Source: Microvirga sp. 17 mud 1-3 (GTDB lineage: Bacteria > Pseudomonadota > Alphaproteobacteria > Rhizobiales > Beijerinckiaceae). From it: a DNA stretch of 64,000 nt. The notes below the pieces were generated by a model that did no database searches, was not told where the DNA came from, and saw nothing but the letters and a program-made list of their open reading frames with translations. Below, piece after piece: positions 35,696 to 43,764 of this stretch. The DNA lies in the NCBI RefSeq assembly GCF_003151255.1, contig NZ_CP029481.1:1302001-1366000 (forward strand), given 5' to 3'. How positions within the stretch are numbered: position 1 is the stretch's first letter; each line of letters begins with the position of its first letter. The position numbers were made by a program, and so were the translations under genes.

Positions 35696-36883
35696 GTGGC
35701 CCGCATTCTCGTGATGATCCCCTCAGGGGAAGTCTATGACCACGACAACGTTCGCTGGTACCGCTACAAGGACGTCCAGAACCACATCAACCACTACCAC
35801 AACATCGGCGACGCCTTCGTCTTCGACTCGTCCCTGAAGCTCCTGAACTTCGACAAGCTCGGAGTCCTGCCGATCGCGAACCCCAATCTCGACGACATCG
35901 ACCGGCTCAACGAGGAATACGACTACGTGTTCCTGCGCGGGTCCAACTATGTCCACAAGGACATGCGCTGGAGCCAGACCATCGAGGTCCTCAAGCGCCT
36001 CAAGATCCCGGTGATCGCCTACGGAATCGGCGCCCAGGCTCCCGTGAAGGGCAAGATCGAGCTGTCCGAAGAGACCAAGACGGTGCTCCGCATGATGGCG
36101 GATTCGACCACCTCCATCGGCGTGCGCGGCACCTATTCGGCCCAGGTCCTGTGGGATATCGGCATCCGCAACGTGCGCATCATCGGCTGCCCGACCGCGT
36201 TCCGGAGGAACAACCCGAACCTGTCGATCCAGCTGCCGTCCCTCGACAAGGTCCGCTATGCGGGCATCACCATGCGGCGGGAGGTCTCGCCGGCCTACGC
36301 GCAGGACATTAAGCGCTATCTGACCTTCCACCGCGACCTCGTCAAATCCCTGGCGCAGCGCTTCGACGTGGTCCTCATGGCCCAGGGCGAAGTGGAGGAG
36401 AAGAAGATCGTCTTCGGAACCCAGGAGCAGAAGGAGGAAGCCTTCGCGGCCCTGCGGGCGAACAAGTGGGTCTCCGACTGGTACATGGACGAGACCATGG
36501 AGCAGCTCCACCGCGAGCGCCTGTTCTATTCCGACGTGGTCTCGGACTACGAGGACCTGGTGCAGCAGAAGGACCTGGTTCTCGGCTACCGCCTCCACGG
36601 CAACCTGATGGCCCTGTCGAACGGAACGCCGTCGATCTACTTTACCTATGACAGCCGGACGACGGAATTCGCCGAGACCTTCCAGATCCCGAGCTTCGAC
36701 GTCTTCTCCGGGAAGGACTTCGTCCTCGAGGATTACTGGGACCAGTCCCTGTTCGACAAGTTCAACCGGGCCTATCACCACACCTATCGCGAGATGCGGC
36801 AGTTCCTGGTCGAGAATGGCGCCGACACCAAGATGGTCGACGTCATGGAGAAGGTCCAGGAGCCTGTCCAGAAGGTGGCGTGA
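35696..36883 (+). CDS. Polysaccharide pyruvyl transferase family protein
   Basis: A 395-residue protein of the pyruvyltransferase (CsaB/WcaK-like) family, whose members add a pyruvate ketal to a sugar from phosphoenolpyruvate, giving negative charge to surface glycans. Diagnostic parts are YGIGAQAPVKG, SIGVRGTYSAQVLWDIG, IIGCPTAF and LGYRLHGNLMALSNGTPSI. No ATG fits: the GTG at 35696 follows AAGGAGAG and starts the conserved ARILVMIPSGEVYD. In some bacteria pyruvylated wall or envelope glycans anchor S-layer proteins, which is of interest next to a secreted RTX protein. Confidence 0.88.
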   Translation: MARILVMIPSGEVYDHDNVRWYRYKDVQNHINHYHNIGDAFVFDSSLKLLNFDKLGVLPIANPNLDDIDRLNEEYDYVFLRGSNYVHKDMRWSQTIEVLKRLKIPVIAYGIGAQAPVKGKIELSEETKTVLRMMADSTTSIGVRGTYSAQVLWDIGIRNVRIIGCPTAFRRNNPNLSIQLPSLDKVRYAGITMRREVSPAYAQDIKRYLTFHRDLVKSLAQRFDVVLMAQGEVEEKKIVFGTQEQKEEAFAALRANKWVSDWYMDETMEQLHRERLFYSDVVSDYEDLVQQKDLVLGYRLHGNLMALSNGTPSIYFTYDSRTTEFAETFQIPSFDVFSGKDFVLEDYWDQSLFDKFNRAYHHTYREMRQFLVENGADTKMVDVMEKVQEPVQKVA

Positions 36884-36893
36884 GGGCACACCG

Positions 36894-38087
36894 ATGAAGC
36901 GGCCGCTGGCGCTTCTCGCTCTCTCTCTCCTGGCGGGAAGCGCGCTGTGGACCGGCGCTCGGGCCGAAACGGCCGGGCGCCGGGACTTCACCCTCGTGCC
37001 GTCCGGACCCGTCGAGACGGTGTTCGACTGGTCACGGGATGCCTGCGCGAAAAGCCACGTGCCGGATGCTTCGGCGCGGGCCTTCCGCGACGCGGACGGG
37101 GAGGTCCGCGTGATCGCGAGTCACAACGACAACCGCGCCTTCGTAGGGCCGGACCTCGATGCAGTCCGTCCCCGCTGCGACGTGGTGTATCAGGGAAGTC
37201 GCTCGGCCCGCCTTGCCGATTTCGACGACCTGAGCTGGATCGGCGCCGTCTACACCCGGGATGGCCGGACCGTTTATGCCCTCGCGCATACGGAGTTGCG
37301 CGGCGAGCGCACGCCCGGGCAATGCCCGGCGGGGCGCTACAGCGCCTGTCTCCTCAACACCGTCACGGGCCTCGTCTCCCACGATGGCGGCCGTCGGTTC
37401 GAGAAAGCCTCCGCCACACCCCCGGTCGTGGCGACGCTGCCTTACGCCTATCCCACGGACCGCAAGGCGCGGGTCGGCTATGCCAACCCGTCGAACATCA
37501 TCGAGCGAGACGGGTGGTATTACGCCTTCATTTTCGCGGACGGCTACCGGGACCAGCGCAGGGGCAACTGCCTCATCCGCACCAAGACCCTGGACGATCC
37601 GGGCTCCTGGCGCGCCTGGGACGGAAAGGGCTTCACGGTCACTTTCACTGACCCGTTCCGGGCGCCTGAAAGCGATGTCGCCTCCCATGTCTGTCAGCCG
37701 GTCGCCCCCAACGTGATCGGCCGGATGATCGGCAGCATCTCCAAGGTGCGCGGGACGGATGCGGTCGTCGCCGTGTTCGGCGATAAGCGCCGCACCGCGG
37801 ACGGGCGGACGATCGAGGGGTTTTATGCGTCCACCTCCGGCGATTTGCTGACATGGACGCCACCGACCCTCGTGATGGAGGCGCAGCTTCTCTGGGACAA
37901 GGATTGCGGCCGGCCGGAAGCCTATTTCTATCCGAGCCTCCTCGATCCGCAGGCACAGACGCGTTCCTTCGAGGATGTCGGTTCCAAGGGGTATCTCTAC
38001 CTGACCCGCTACCAGCTCACCGGTTGCAAGGTTACCTGGGACCGGGATCTGGTGCGTGTCCCCGTGGAGGTCCGCACGGCTCCCTGA
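36894..38087 (+). CDS. Secreted protein of unknown function, possible beta-propeller
   Basis: A 397-residue protein with a clear Sec signal peptide (MKRPLALLALSLLAG, cleavage near GARA, residue 24). The mature part is rich in Trp, Tyr and Asp-Gly turns, with segments such as NPSNIIERDGWYYAFIFAD that resemble blades of sialidase or GH43-like propellers. I do not see a full catalytic set. Several Cys (about eight) suggest disulfides in the periplasm. As the last gene of the glycosyltransferase run, 10 bases after the pyruvyltransferase gene, it may trim or bind the glycan. A weak hairpin (CGGGGA/TCCCCG, 38093-38109) follows. Confidence 0.7.
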   Translation: MKRPLALLALSLLAGSALWTGARAETAGRRDFTLVPSGPVETVFDWSRDACAKSHVPDASARAFRDADGEVRVIASHNDNRAFVGPDLDAVRPRCDVVYQGSRSARLADFDDLSWIGAVYTRDGRTVYALAHTELRGERTPGQCPAGRYSACLLNTVTGLVSHDGGRRFEKASATPPVVATLPYAYPTDRKARVGYANPSNIIERDGWYYAFIFADGYRDQRRGNCLIRTKTLDDPGSWRAWDGKGFTVTFTDPFRAPESDVASHVCQPVAPNVIGRMIGSISKVRGTDAVVAVFGDKRRTADGRTIEGFYASTSGDLLTWTPPTLVMEAQLLWDKDCGRPEAYFYPSLLDPQAQTRSFEDVGSKGYLYLTRYQLTGCKVTWDRDLVRVPVEVRTAP

Positions 38088-38125
38088 CGCGACGGGGAAG
38101 GGCTCCCCGCCGCATCGCGCCGTTT

Positions 38126-39223
38126 TCAATCCCAGGCCAGGGAGCCGCCGTTCTGGTAGTCGATGACCCGGGTCTCGAAGAAGTTCTTCTCCTTCTTCAG
38201 GTCCATGGCCTCCGACATCCACGGGAAGGGGTTCTCGGTCGGCGCAAAGACCGGCGCGAGGCCGAGCTGGGCGCATCGCCGGTTGGCGATGAAATGCATG
38301 TACTGCTCGCACTGGGCCGCGTTGAGGCCCAGGAATCCGCGCGGCATGGTGTCCCGACCGTAGGCCGCCTCGAGCTCCGCCGCCTCGGTGAGCATTCCCC
38401 GGATCTCGTCCTGGAATTCCGTCGTCCAGAGATGCGGGTTCTCGGCCCTGATCTGGTTGATCACGTCGATCCCGAAATTCAGATGCAGGCTCTCGTCGCG
38501 CAGGATGTACTGATACTGCTCGGCAATGCCGACCATCTTGTTGCGCCGCCCCAGGGCCAGGATCTGCGCAAAGCCCGTGTAGAACCACATCCCCTCGAAC
38601 ACCACGTAGAACGCCACGAGGTCGCGCAGGAAATCCCGGTCGCGCTCCGGCGTGCCGGTGCCGAATGACGGATCGTCGAGATGGCGGGTGTGCCGGAGCG
38701 CCCAGGCGGCCTTGTCGGTGATCGACGGGACCTCCCGGTACATATTGAACAACTCACCCTCGTCGAGGCCGAGGCTCTCGACGATGTATTGGAATGTATG
38801 CGTATGGACCGCCTCCTCGAAGGCCTGACGCAGCAGGTATTGCCGGCATTCGGGGTTCGTGAGGTGCCTATAGATGGCGAGCACAATGTTGTTGGCCACG
38901 AGGGATTCGGAAGCCGCGAAGAAGCCGAGATTGCGCTTGATCATGCGTCTTTCGTCTTCTGTCAGCCCGTCCTTGGCCTTCCAGAGGGCGATGTCCGCAT
39001 GCATGGAGACTTCGGTCGGCATCCAATGGTTGTTGCAGGCGGCAAGATATTTCTCCCATGCCCATTTGTATTTCAGGGGGAGGAGCTGGTTCACGTCGGC
39101 GCGGCAATTGATCATCGCCTTGTCGTCGACAGTGACGCGCCGCCCCTGGCGGTCGATGTCGCCAAGTCCCGTGGGCGTAAGAGAGGCGGGCGCGGCTGCG
39201 CGGGTGTCTGCCAGGTCGAGCAT
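38126..39223 (-). CDS. nrdB: Ribonucleotide reductase class I small subunit, class Ic-like
   Basis: A 365-residue ferritin-like R2 protein; it generates the oxidant for ribonucleotide reduction by NrdA. Metal ligands are visible: Glu106 (ESLVANN), Glu137 and His140 (EEAVH), Glu210 (VVFEG), Glu244 and His247 (DESLH). The residue at the radical Tyr position is Phe144 (HTHTFQY), and the first ligand is Glu instead of the usual Asp. This pair is the class Ic signature known from Chlamydia trachomatis, which uses a Mn/Fe cofactor instead of a tyrosyl radical. C-terminal SLAWD fits the NrdA-binding tail. ATG 39223 follows AAAGGA. It is 42 bases downstream of nrdA. Confidence 0.95.
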   Translation of the reverse strand: MLDLADTRAAAPASLTPTGLGDIDRQGRRVTVDDKAMINCRADVNQLLPLKYKWAWEKYLAACNNHWMPTEVSMHADIALWKAKDGLTEDERRMIKRNLGFFAASESLVANNIVLAIYRHLTNPECRQYLLRQAFEEAVHTHTFQYIVESLGLDEGELFNMYREVPSITDKAAWALRHTRHLDDPSFGTGTPERDRDFLRDLVAFYVVFEGMWFYTGFAQILALGRRNKMVGIAEQYQYILRDESLHLNFGIDVINQIRAENPHLWTTEFQDEIRGMLTEAAELEAAYGRDTMPRGFLGLNAAQCEQYMHFIANRRCAQLGLAPVFAPTENPFPWMSEAMDLKKEKNFFETRVIDYQNGGSLAWD

Positions 39224-39265
39224 GGCTGTCCTTTCGGGGAATGAGAGCAAGAGAAAGGCGCCGCC

Positions 39266-42076
39266 TTACTGGCAGGCCTCGCAATCCGGGTTGTCGATGG
39301 AACAGGCAAGCGCCTCCGGAGACGGAACCGGGGCAGGCGTGATGCGCACGGCATTCAGGCTGCCGTCCGTCGCCGTCAGGGTCGACTTCTCCACATGGGT
39401 CGCGGCCGTGGCGCGCAGGTAATAGGTGGTCTTGAGGCCACGGTGCCACGCCAGCTTGTACATGGCGTCGAGAGCGCGTCCGTTCGGGGTGGCGATGTAG
39501 AGGTTCAGGGACTGTGCCTGGTCGATCCATTTCTGGCGCCGGGCCGCAGCCTCGATCAGCCAGGATGAGTCGATTTCGAAGGCGGTCGCATAGAGCGCCT
39601 TGAGGTCGTCCGGGATGCGGTCGATCCGGCTGAGGCTTCCGTCGAAATATTTCAGGTCAGAGATCATCACCTCGTCCCAGAGACCCCGCTCCTTCAGGTC
39701 GCGGACCAGGGCCGGGTTGATGACCGTGAAATCCCCCGACATGTTGGCCTTCACGTAGAGATTGCGGAAGGTGGGCTCGATGGACTGGGACACGCCGCAG
39801 ATGTTGGAGATGGTCGCGGTCGGCGCGATGGCCATCACATTGGAATTGCGCATGCCGACGGTTCTGACGCGCTCGCGCAGGCTCGCCCAGTCAAGCCGCG
39901 AGGAGCGGTCGAGGTCGAGACCGCCCCGCGCCTCGGCGAGGCGTTCGAGCGAGTCGATGGGCAGGACGCCCTGGGACCAGAGGGATCCCTCGAAGCTCGG
40001 ATAGCGCCCCCGCTCGGCCGCAAGGTCGCAGGAGGCCGCGATGGCATGATAGCCGATGGCCTCCATGCTCTCGTCCGCGAAGGCGACGGCCGCATCCGAT
40101 CCCACCGGCAGACGCAGGGCGTAGAGTGCGTCCTGGTAGCCCATGAGGCCGAGGCCGACCGGGCGATGGCGCAGGTTGGAGCGGCGCGCCTCCGGAATGG
40201 TGTAGAAGTTCACATCGATCACGTTGTCGAGCATCCGCATGGCGGTCCGCACCGTCCGGGCGAGGCGGTCGTGGTCGAGCCCCTGCGGCGTCACGTGGTT
40301 GGCGAGATTCACCGAGCCGAGATTGCACACTGCCACCTCGTCGTCGGAGGTGTTGAGGGTGATTTCCGTGCACAGGTTGGAGGAATGCACGACCCCGACA
40401 TGGCCCTGGGGCGAGCGGAGGTTGCACGGGTCCTTGAAGGTGATCCAGGGGTGCCCGGTCTCGAACAGCATGGTCAGCATCCGCCGCCATAATTCGATGG
40501 CGCGCAGGCGCTTCCAGACCTTGATCTCGCCTCGTGCGGCGCGCTCCTCGGCGACCCGGTAGGCTTCCGCGAAGGCGGTCCCGTAGAGGTCGTGGAGATG
40601 GGGCACTTCGTCTGGCGAGAACAGCGTCCAGTCCCCGTCCTCCAGAACCCGCTGCATGAACAGATCCGGAATCCAGTTCGCGGTGTTCATGTCATGGGTG
40701 CGGCGGCGTTCGTCGCCGGTGTTTTTGCGCAGGTCGAGGAATTCCTCGATGTCGATGTGCCAGGTTTCGAGATAGGCGCAGACTGCGCCCTTGCGCTTGC
40801 CGCCCTGATTCACGGCAATGGCCGTGTCGTTTGCGACCTTCAGGAAGGGCACGATGCCCTGGGATCGGCCGTTCGTGCCGCGGATATGGGCGCCGAGGCC
40901 GCGCACGCGCGTCCAGGAATTGCCAAGACCGCCGGCATATTTGGACAGGAGCGCGTTGTCCTTGATGGCCTTGAAGATCCCGTCCAGATCGTCGGGAACC
41001 GACGTGAGGAAGCAGGAGGAGAGCTGCGGCCGCGGTGTGCCCGCATTGAAGAGGGTCGGGGTGGAGCACATGAAGTCGAAGGACGACAGCAACTCGTAGA
41101 ACGCGATGGCGTGCTCCTCCCGGTCCACCTCGCGGATCGCGAGCCCCATGGCGACGCGCATGAAGAAGGCCTGGGGCATCTCGAAACGGATGTCGTCCCG
41201 GTGGAGGAAATAGCGGTCGTAGAGGGTCTGAAGGCCGAGGAACTGGAACAGGTCGTCCCGCGCGGGCCTGAGCGCCCGGGCGAGGCGGGCAAGATCGAAG
41301 CGGGCAAGCTCAGGATCGAGCAGGCCGGCCTCGATGCCGGTCCGAACGAAGGCCGGAAAGTAGGCGGCGTAGTCGGGTGTCTCCCGGACGAAGCCCGTGG
41401 CCGAAAAGGCTTCGCGCTTCAGCTTGCCGAGGAGGAGCCGTGCGCTGACGAAGGAATAGTTCGGCTCCTGCTCGATGAGAGTGCGGGCCGCCATGATTTG
41501 CGCCAGGGCGAATTCCTCGCTTGTGATCCCGTCATAGAGATTGCGCAGGGTCTCCTGAAAGATCGGCTCCGCCGAGACGCCTTCGAGCCCTGCACAGGCA
41601 GCCTCGATGGCTCGCTTGAGGGCATCAAGATCCAAGGGGGCCGTGCTCCCATCGGGCTGGCGGATCGTCAGGCGCGGAGCCGGGGAGGGGGCCTGCGCTC
41701 GCTGCCGCTCGCGGGCGCGCTCCTCCCGGTAGAGGACATAGGCGCGGGCCACCTTCTGGTGCTCGGCGCGCATGAGTGCGAGTTCCACCTGGTCCTGAAC
41801 CTCCTCGATGTGGAAGGTCCGGCCCGAATCCGCCCGGCGCAGGAGCGCCGTGACGACCCGGTCCGTGAGCTCCGCGACCGTTTCGTGGATGCGGCGCGAG
41901 GCGGCCGCGGACGAGCCCTCGACGGCCAGGAACGCCTTGGTGAGTGCCACAGCGATCTTGTTCTGGTCGAAGGGCGTCACGCTGCCGTCGCGGCGGATGA
42001 GTCGGTATTCCGGTGCGGTGAACGGCGGTGCAGAGGCCGGCAGATGCGCCGGCATTGGGTGAGTGGACAGAGACAT
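39266..42076 (-). CDS. nrdA: Ribonucleoside-diphosphate reductase large subunit
   Basis: A 936-residue catalytic subunit that reduces NDPs to dNDPs. Two ATP-cone allosteric domains precede the barrel (about residues 24-115 and 134-222), so dATP feedback is likely. Active-site residues are seen: Cys355 (QLSSCFLTS), Asn567/Cys569/Glu571 (SNLCTEI), and Cys584 (VAVCNLGS). The C-terminal pair NPDCEACQ passes electrons from thioredoxin or glutaredoxin. Length exceeds E. coli NrdA (761) because of the second cone, as in class Ic-type enzymes. AAAGGGG precedes ATG 42076. A B12 riboswitch lies in the leader, about 120 bases upstream. Confidence 0.96.
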   Translation of the reverse strand: MSLSTHPMPAHLPASAPPFTAPEYRLIRRDGSVTPFDQNKIAVALTKAFLAVEGSSAAASRRIHETVAELTDRVVTALLRRADSGRTFHIEEVQDQVELALMRAEHQKVARAYVLYREERARERQRAQAPSPAPRLTIRQPDGSTAPLDLDALKRAIEAACAGLEGVSAEPIFQETLRNLYDGITSEEFALAQIMAARTLIEQEPNYSFVSARLLLGKLKREAFSATGFVRETPDYAAYFPAFVRTGIEAGLLDPELARFDLARLARALRPARDDLFQFLGLQTLYDRYFLHRDDIRFEMPQAFFMRVAMGLAIREVDREEHAIAFYELLSSFDFMCSTPTLFNAGTPRPQLSSCFLTSVPDDLDGIFKAIKDNALLSKYAGGLGNSWTRVRGLGAHIRGTNGRSQGIVPFLKVANDTAIAVNQGGKRKGAVCAYLETWHIDIEEFLDLRKNTGDERRRTHDMNTANWIPDLFMQRVLEDGDWTLFSPDEVPHLHDLYGTAFAEAYRVAEERAARGEIKVWKRLRAIELWRRMLTMLFETGHPWITFKDPCNLRSPQGHVGVVHSSNLCTEITLNTSDDEVAVCNLGSVNLANHVTPQGLDHDRLARTVRTAMRMLDNVIDVNFYTIPEARRSNLRHRPVGLGLMGYQDALYALRLPVGSDAAVAFADESMEAIGYHAIAASCDLAAERGRYPSFEGSLWSQGVLPIDSLERLAEARGGLDLDRSSRLDWASLRERVRTVGMRNSNVMAIAPTATISNICGVSQSIEPTFRNLYVKANMSGDFTVINPALVRDLKERGLWDEVMISDLKYFDGSLSRIDRIPDDLKALYATAFEIDSSWLIEAAARRQKWIDQAQSLNLYIATPNGRALDAMYKLAWHRGLKTTYYLRATAATHVEKSTLTATDGSLNAVRITPAPVPSPEALACSIDNPDCEACQ

Positions 42077-42197
42077 TCGGCAACCCCTTTGAAGCAGGGG
42101 AGTGGGCCGAAGGAGCGCAGATCAGGATTACGGACGCAGAGGGACGCCGCCATCGGATTGCGATCCAACGGGGCACCCCGCCCGTGACGATCGAAAC

Positions 42198-42370
42198 GCG
42201 AAGGCAGGTCTCCTGGCTCGCGGGTCAGTGCCGCTGTCGTCCTTCCCGGCGCGTCCACGCCAGTGGTTCGTTCGACAGATGCTCGCCGCTTACAGTTGCG
42301 GGGGCAGCCTCGGTATCGCACCGAGTTCCCTCTTAGCCTCCGAGCCCGTGCGACTCGGAAGAACCTTCGC
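42198..42370 (-). promoter_or_regulatory. Adenosylcobalamin (B12) riboswitch upstream of nrdAB
   Basis: Read on the minus strand, the leader has the conserved cobalamin aptamer in order. P1 is formed by GCGAAGG (42370-42364) and CCTTCGC (42204-42198). Between them come GCTAAGAGGGAACTCGGTG, the core GCTGCCCCCGCAACTGTAA, then CCACTG and GGGAAGG, and the B12 box AGCCAGGAGACCTGCC (42218-42203). The 121 bases from the aptamer to the nrdA start would hold the expression platform. Binding of adenosylcobalamin normally turns such leaders off. Confidence 0.94.
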
Positions 42371-42473
42371 TAGATATGGTAGGGATGCGGCCGGGCATGT
42401 CAATATGTGGATGGCGCATGGGTTGCCATGCGCCATTCCCGCATGATCCGGACGGCCATGCCGCGGCGCCCTC

Positions 42474-43214
42474 TTAACGCGCTTCTGTCTTTTGCGCGGA
42501 GACGAGGAGCATCATCGGCCGCTCCAGTTCTTCGGCCAGGTCGGGCCATTGCTCAATCTGTTCGTGCGTCGGCGCGAATTCCTCGATCCGGCGCAACGTG
42601 AAGCCTGAATCGATCAGCGTGTTGAGCGTCGTGCCGAGCGTCCGGTGATACTTCAGCACGCCCCTGGCGAACCAATCCGTGCGGCGCTCGCCCTCCATCG
42701 AGTAGCCGTTGACCGGCCAGGTCTTGCGGCCGTCTTCAGCCGCAATCCAATGCGGATGCGCCGCAGCCATGAAGATCGGATGCTCGATCGTGAAAACCAG
42801 ATCTCCGCCCGGAACCAGCGCATTGTGAATCATGCGCGTGAGACGGCCAAAATCCTCGACATAATGAAAGGTGAGGGCGCTGTAGACGAGGTCGAAAGCC
42901 GCCTCGGGCAGTTCCAGCGTCTCGAGATCGGCGATCCGATAGTCGATAGCCGGGTCCGAGGTATCGGCCGTAGCGCGTGCAACCATGTTTTCAGACAGGT
43001 CGAGCCCGAGAACCGAGGCCGCGCCCTGCGTGCGCATCCAGCGTGAAGCCCAGCCGAACCCGCAGCCCAGATCCGCCACGCGCTTTCCGGTGAGCGCGGG
43101 CAGCATGGCCCGGATCGCAGGCCATTCGGGCGCACCGTCCAGGCCTTTCACCTGTCGCGGCAACTGGCTGTAGCCAGCGAAGAATTCGGGATTGTCGTAG
43201 ATATTCTGTGCCAT
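42474..43214 (-). CDS. Class I SAM-dependent methyltransferase
   Basis: A 246-residue methyltransferase. Motif I is VADLGCGFGWASRWM, motif II VLGLDLSENM, followed by FDLVYSALTFHYVED and VPGGDLVFTIEHP. It resembles small-molecule methyltransferases of the UbiE/Methyltransf_11 type; the substrate is unknown. The start ATG 43214 follows GGAG; an ATG at 43226 is an alternative. It stands alone on the minus strand, with a 259-base gap to the nrdA start that contains the riboswitch. Confidence 0.88.
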   Translation of the reverse strand: MAQNIYDNPEFFAGYSQLPRQVKGLDGAPEWPAIRAMLPALTGKRVADLGCGFGWASRWMRTQGAASVLGLDLSENMVARATADTSDPAIDYRIADLETLELPEAAFDLVYSALTFHYVEDFGRLTRMIHNALVPGGDLVFTIEHPIFMAAAHPHWIAAEDGRKTWPVNGYSMEGERRTDWFARGVLKYHRTLGTTLNTLIDSGFTLRRIEEFAPTHEQIEQWPDLAEELERPMMLLVSAQKTEAR

Positions 43215-43764
43215 GTTGATCTCCATAACGAAAGGAGGACGAGGCACGTTTCAATGCGGAAAGACCTCGTCCGTGAGGGGCGAGGCCAAGGCTGGCGATC
43301 CGCGTGTTCAGTTCGCGTGGTCGACATCCCGGCACCCCGCCGTGGGGATGCCGGCCAACCGGGCGACAATATGGGTGTCCTTCTCGACCATGGCCCATAT
43401 CTCGGCAAGACCTCCGGAGGAGTCAAGCGCCGACATGGCCATGATGGCTGCTTCGTCCGCACGGCCGCTTTCGATCAGCGCGATTTCAACCCATTGCGCG
43501 TCGCTATCAGGGCGGGCCCTTCTCCCTGTCGGCGAGTGCCGAGCCCGAGCGGAAGAGGATGCAGTGCGGACAGGACTATCGCTTTGAAGTGGCTCGCGAT
43601 GTCGGGCCTATCGAGAAGAATTCCAAAGTAGAGCCAGATAAGAAGTGTTCTAAGTTATTGATTTATAATTGATTTTTGTAAATTTTAGTCTTAGCGGTGC
43701 CGCGACGCCAAGGGCGTGACACTCAACCCGGGGCCTTGACCCCCAGGATCCATGAGGACAGCCG
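43215..43764. other. Non-coding region with a possible eroded reading frame
   Basis: About 550 bases without a confident gene. On the minus strand a frame ending at a stop at 43308-43310 stays open to about 43600. Its last 70 codons read like protein (for example LDSSGGLAEIWAMVEKD), yet no good start or ribosome site precedes them, so it may be a gene remnant or a short unrecognised gene. The part near 43620-43690 is AT-rich and probably holds the promoter of the iron-type transporter operon. Confidence 0.35.

Noticed and set aside
38126..39223. NrdB as a broken gene because the radical Tyr is missing
   Set aside because: All metal ligands and full length are kept, and the first-ligand change fits a functional class Ic enzyme.
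40592..42187. A 531-codon plus-strand open frame
   Set aside because: It is antisense to nrdA, where all catalytic residues are present.
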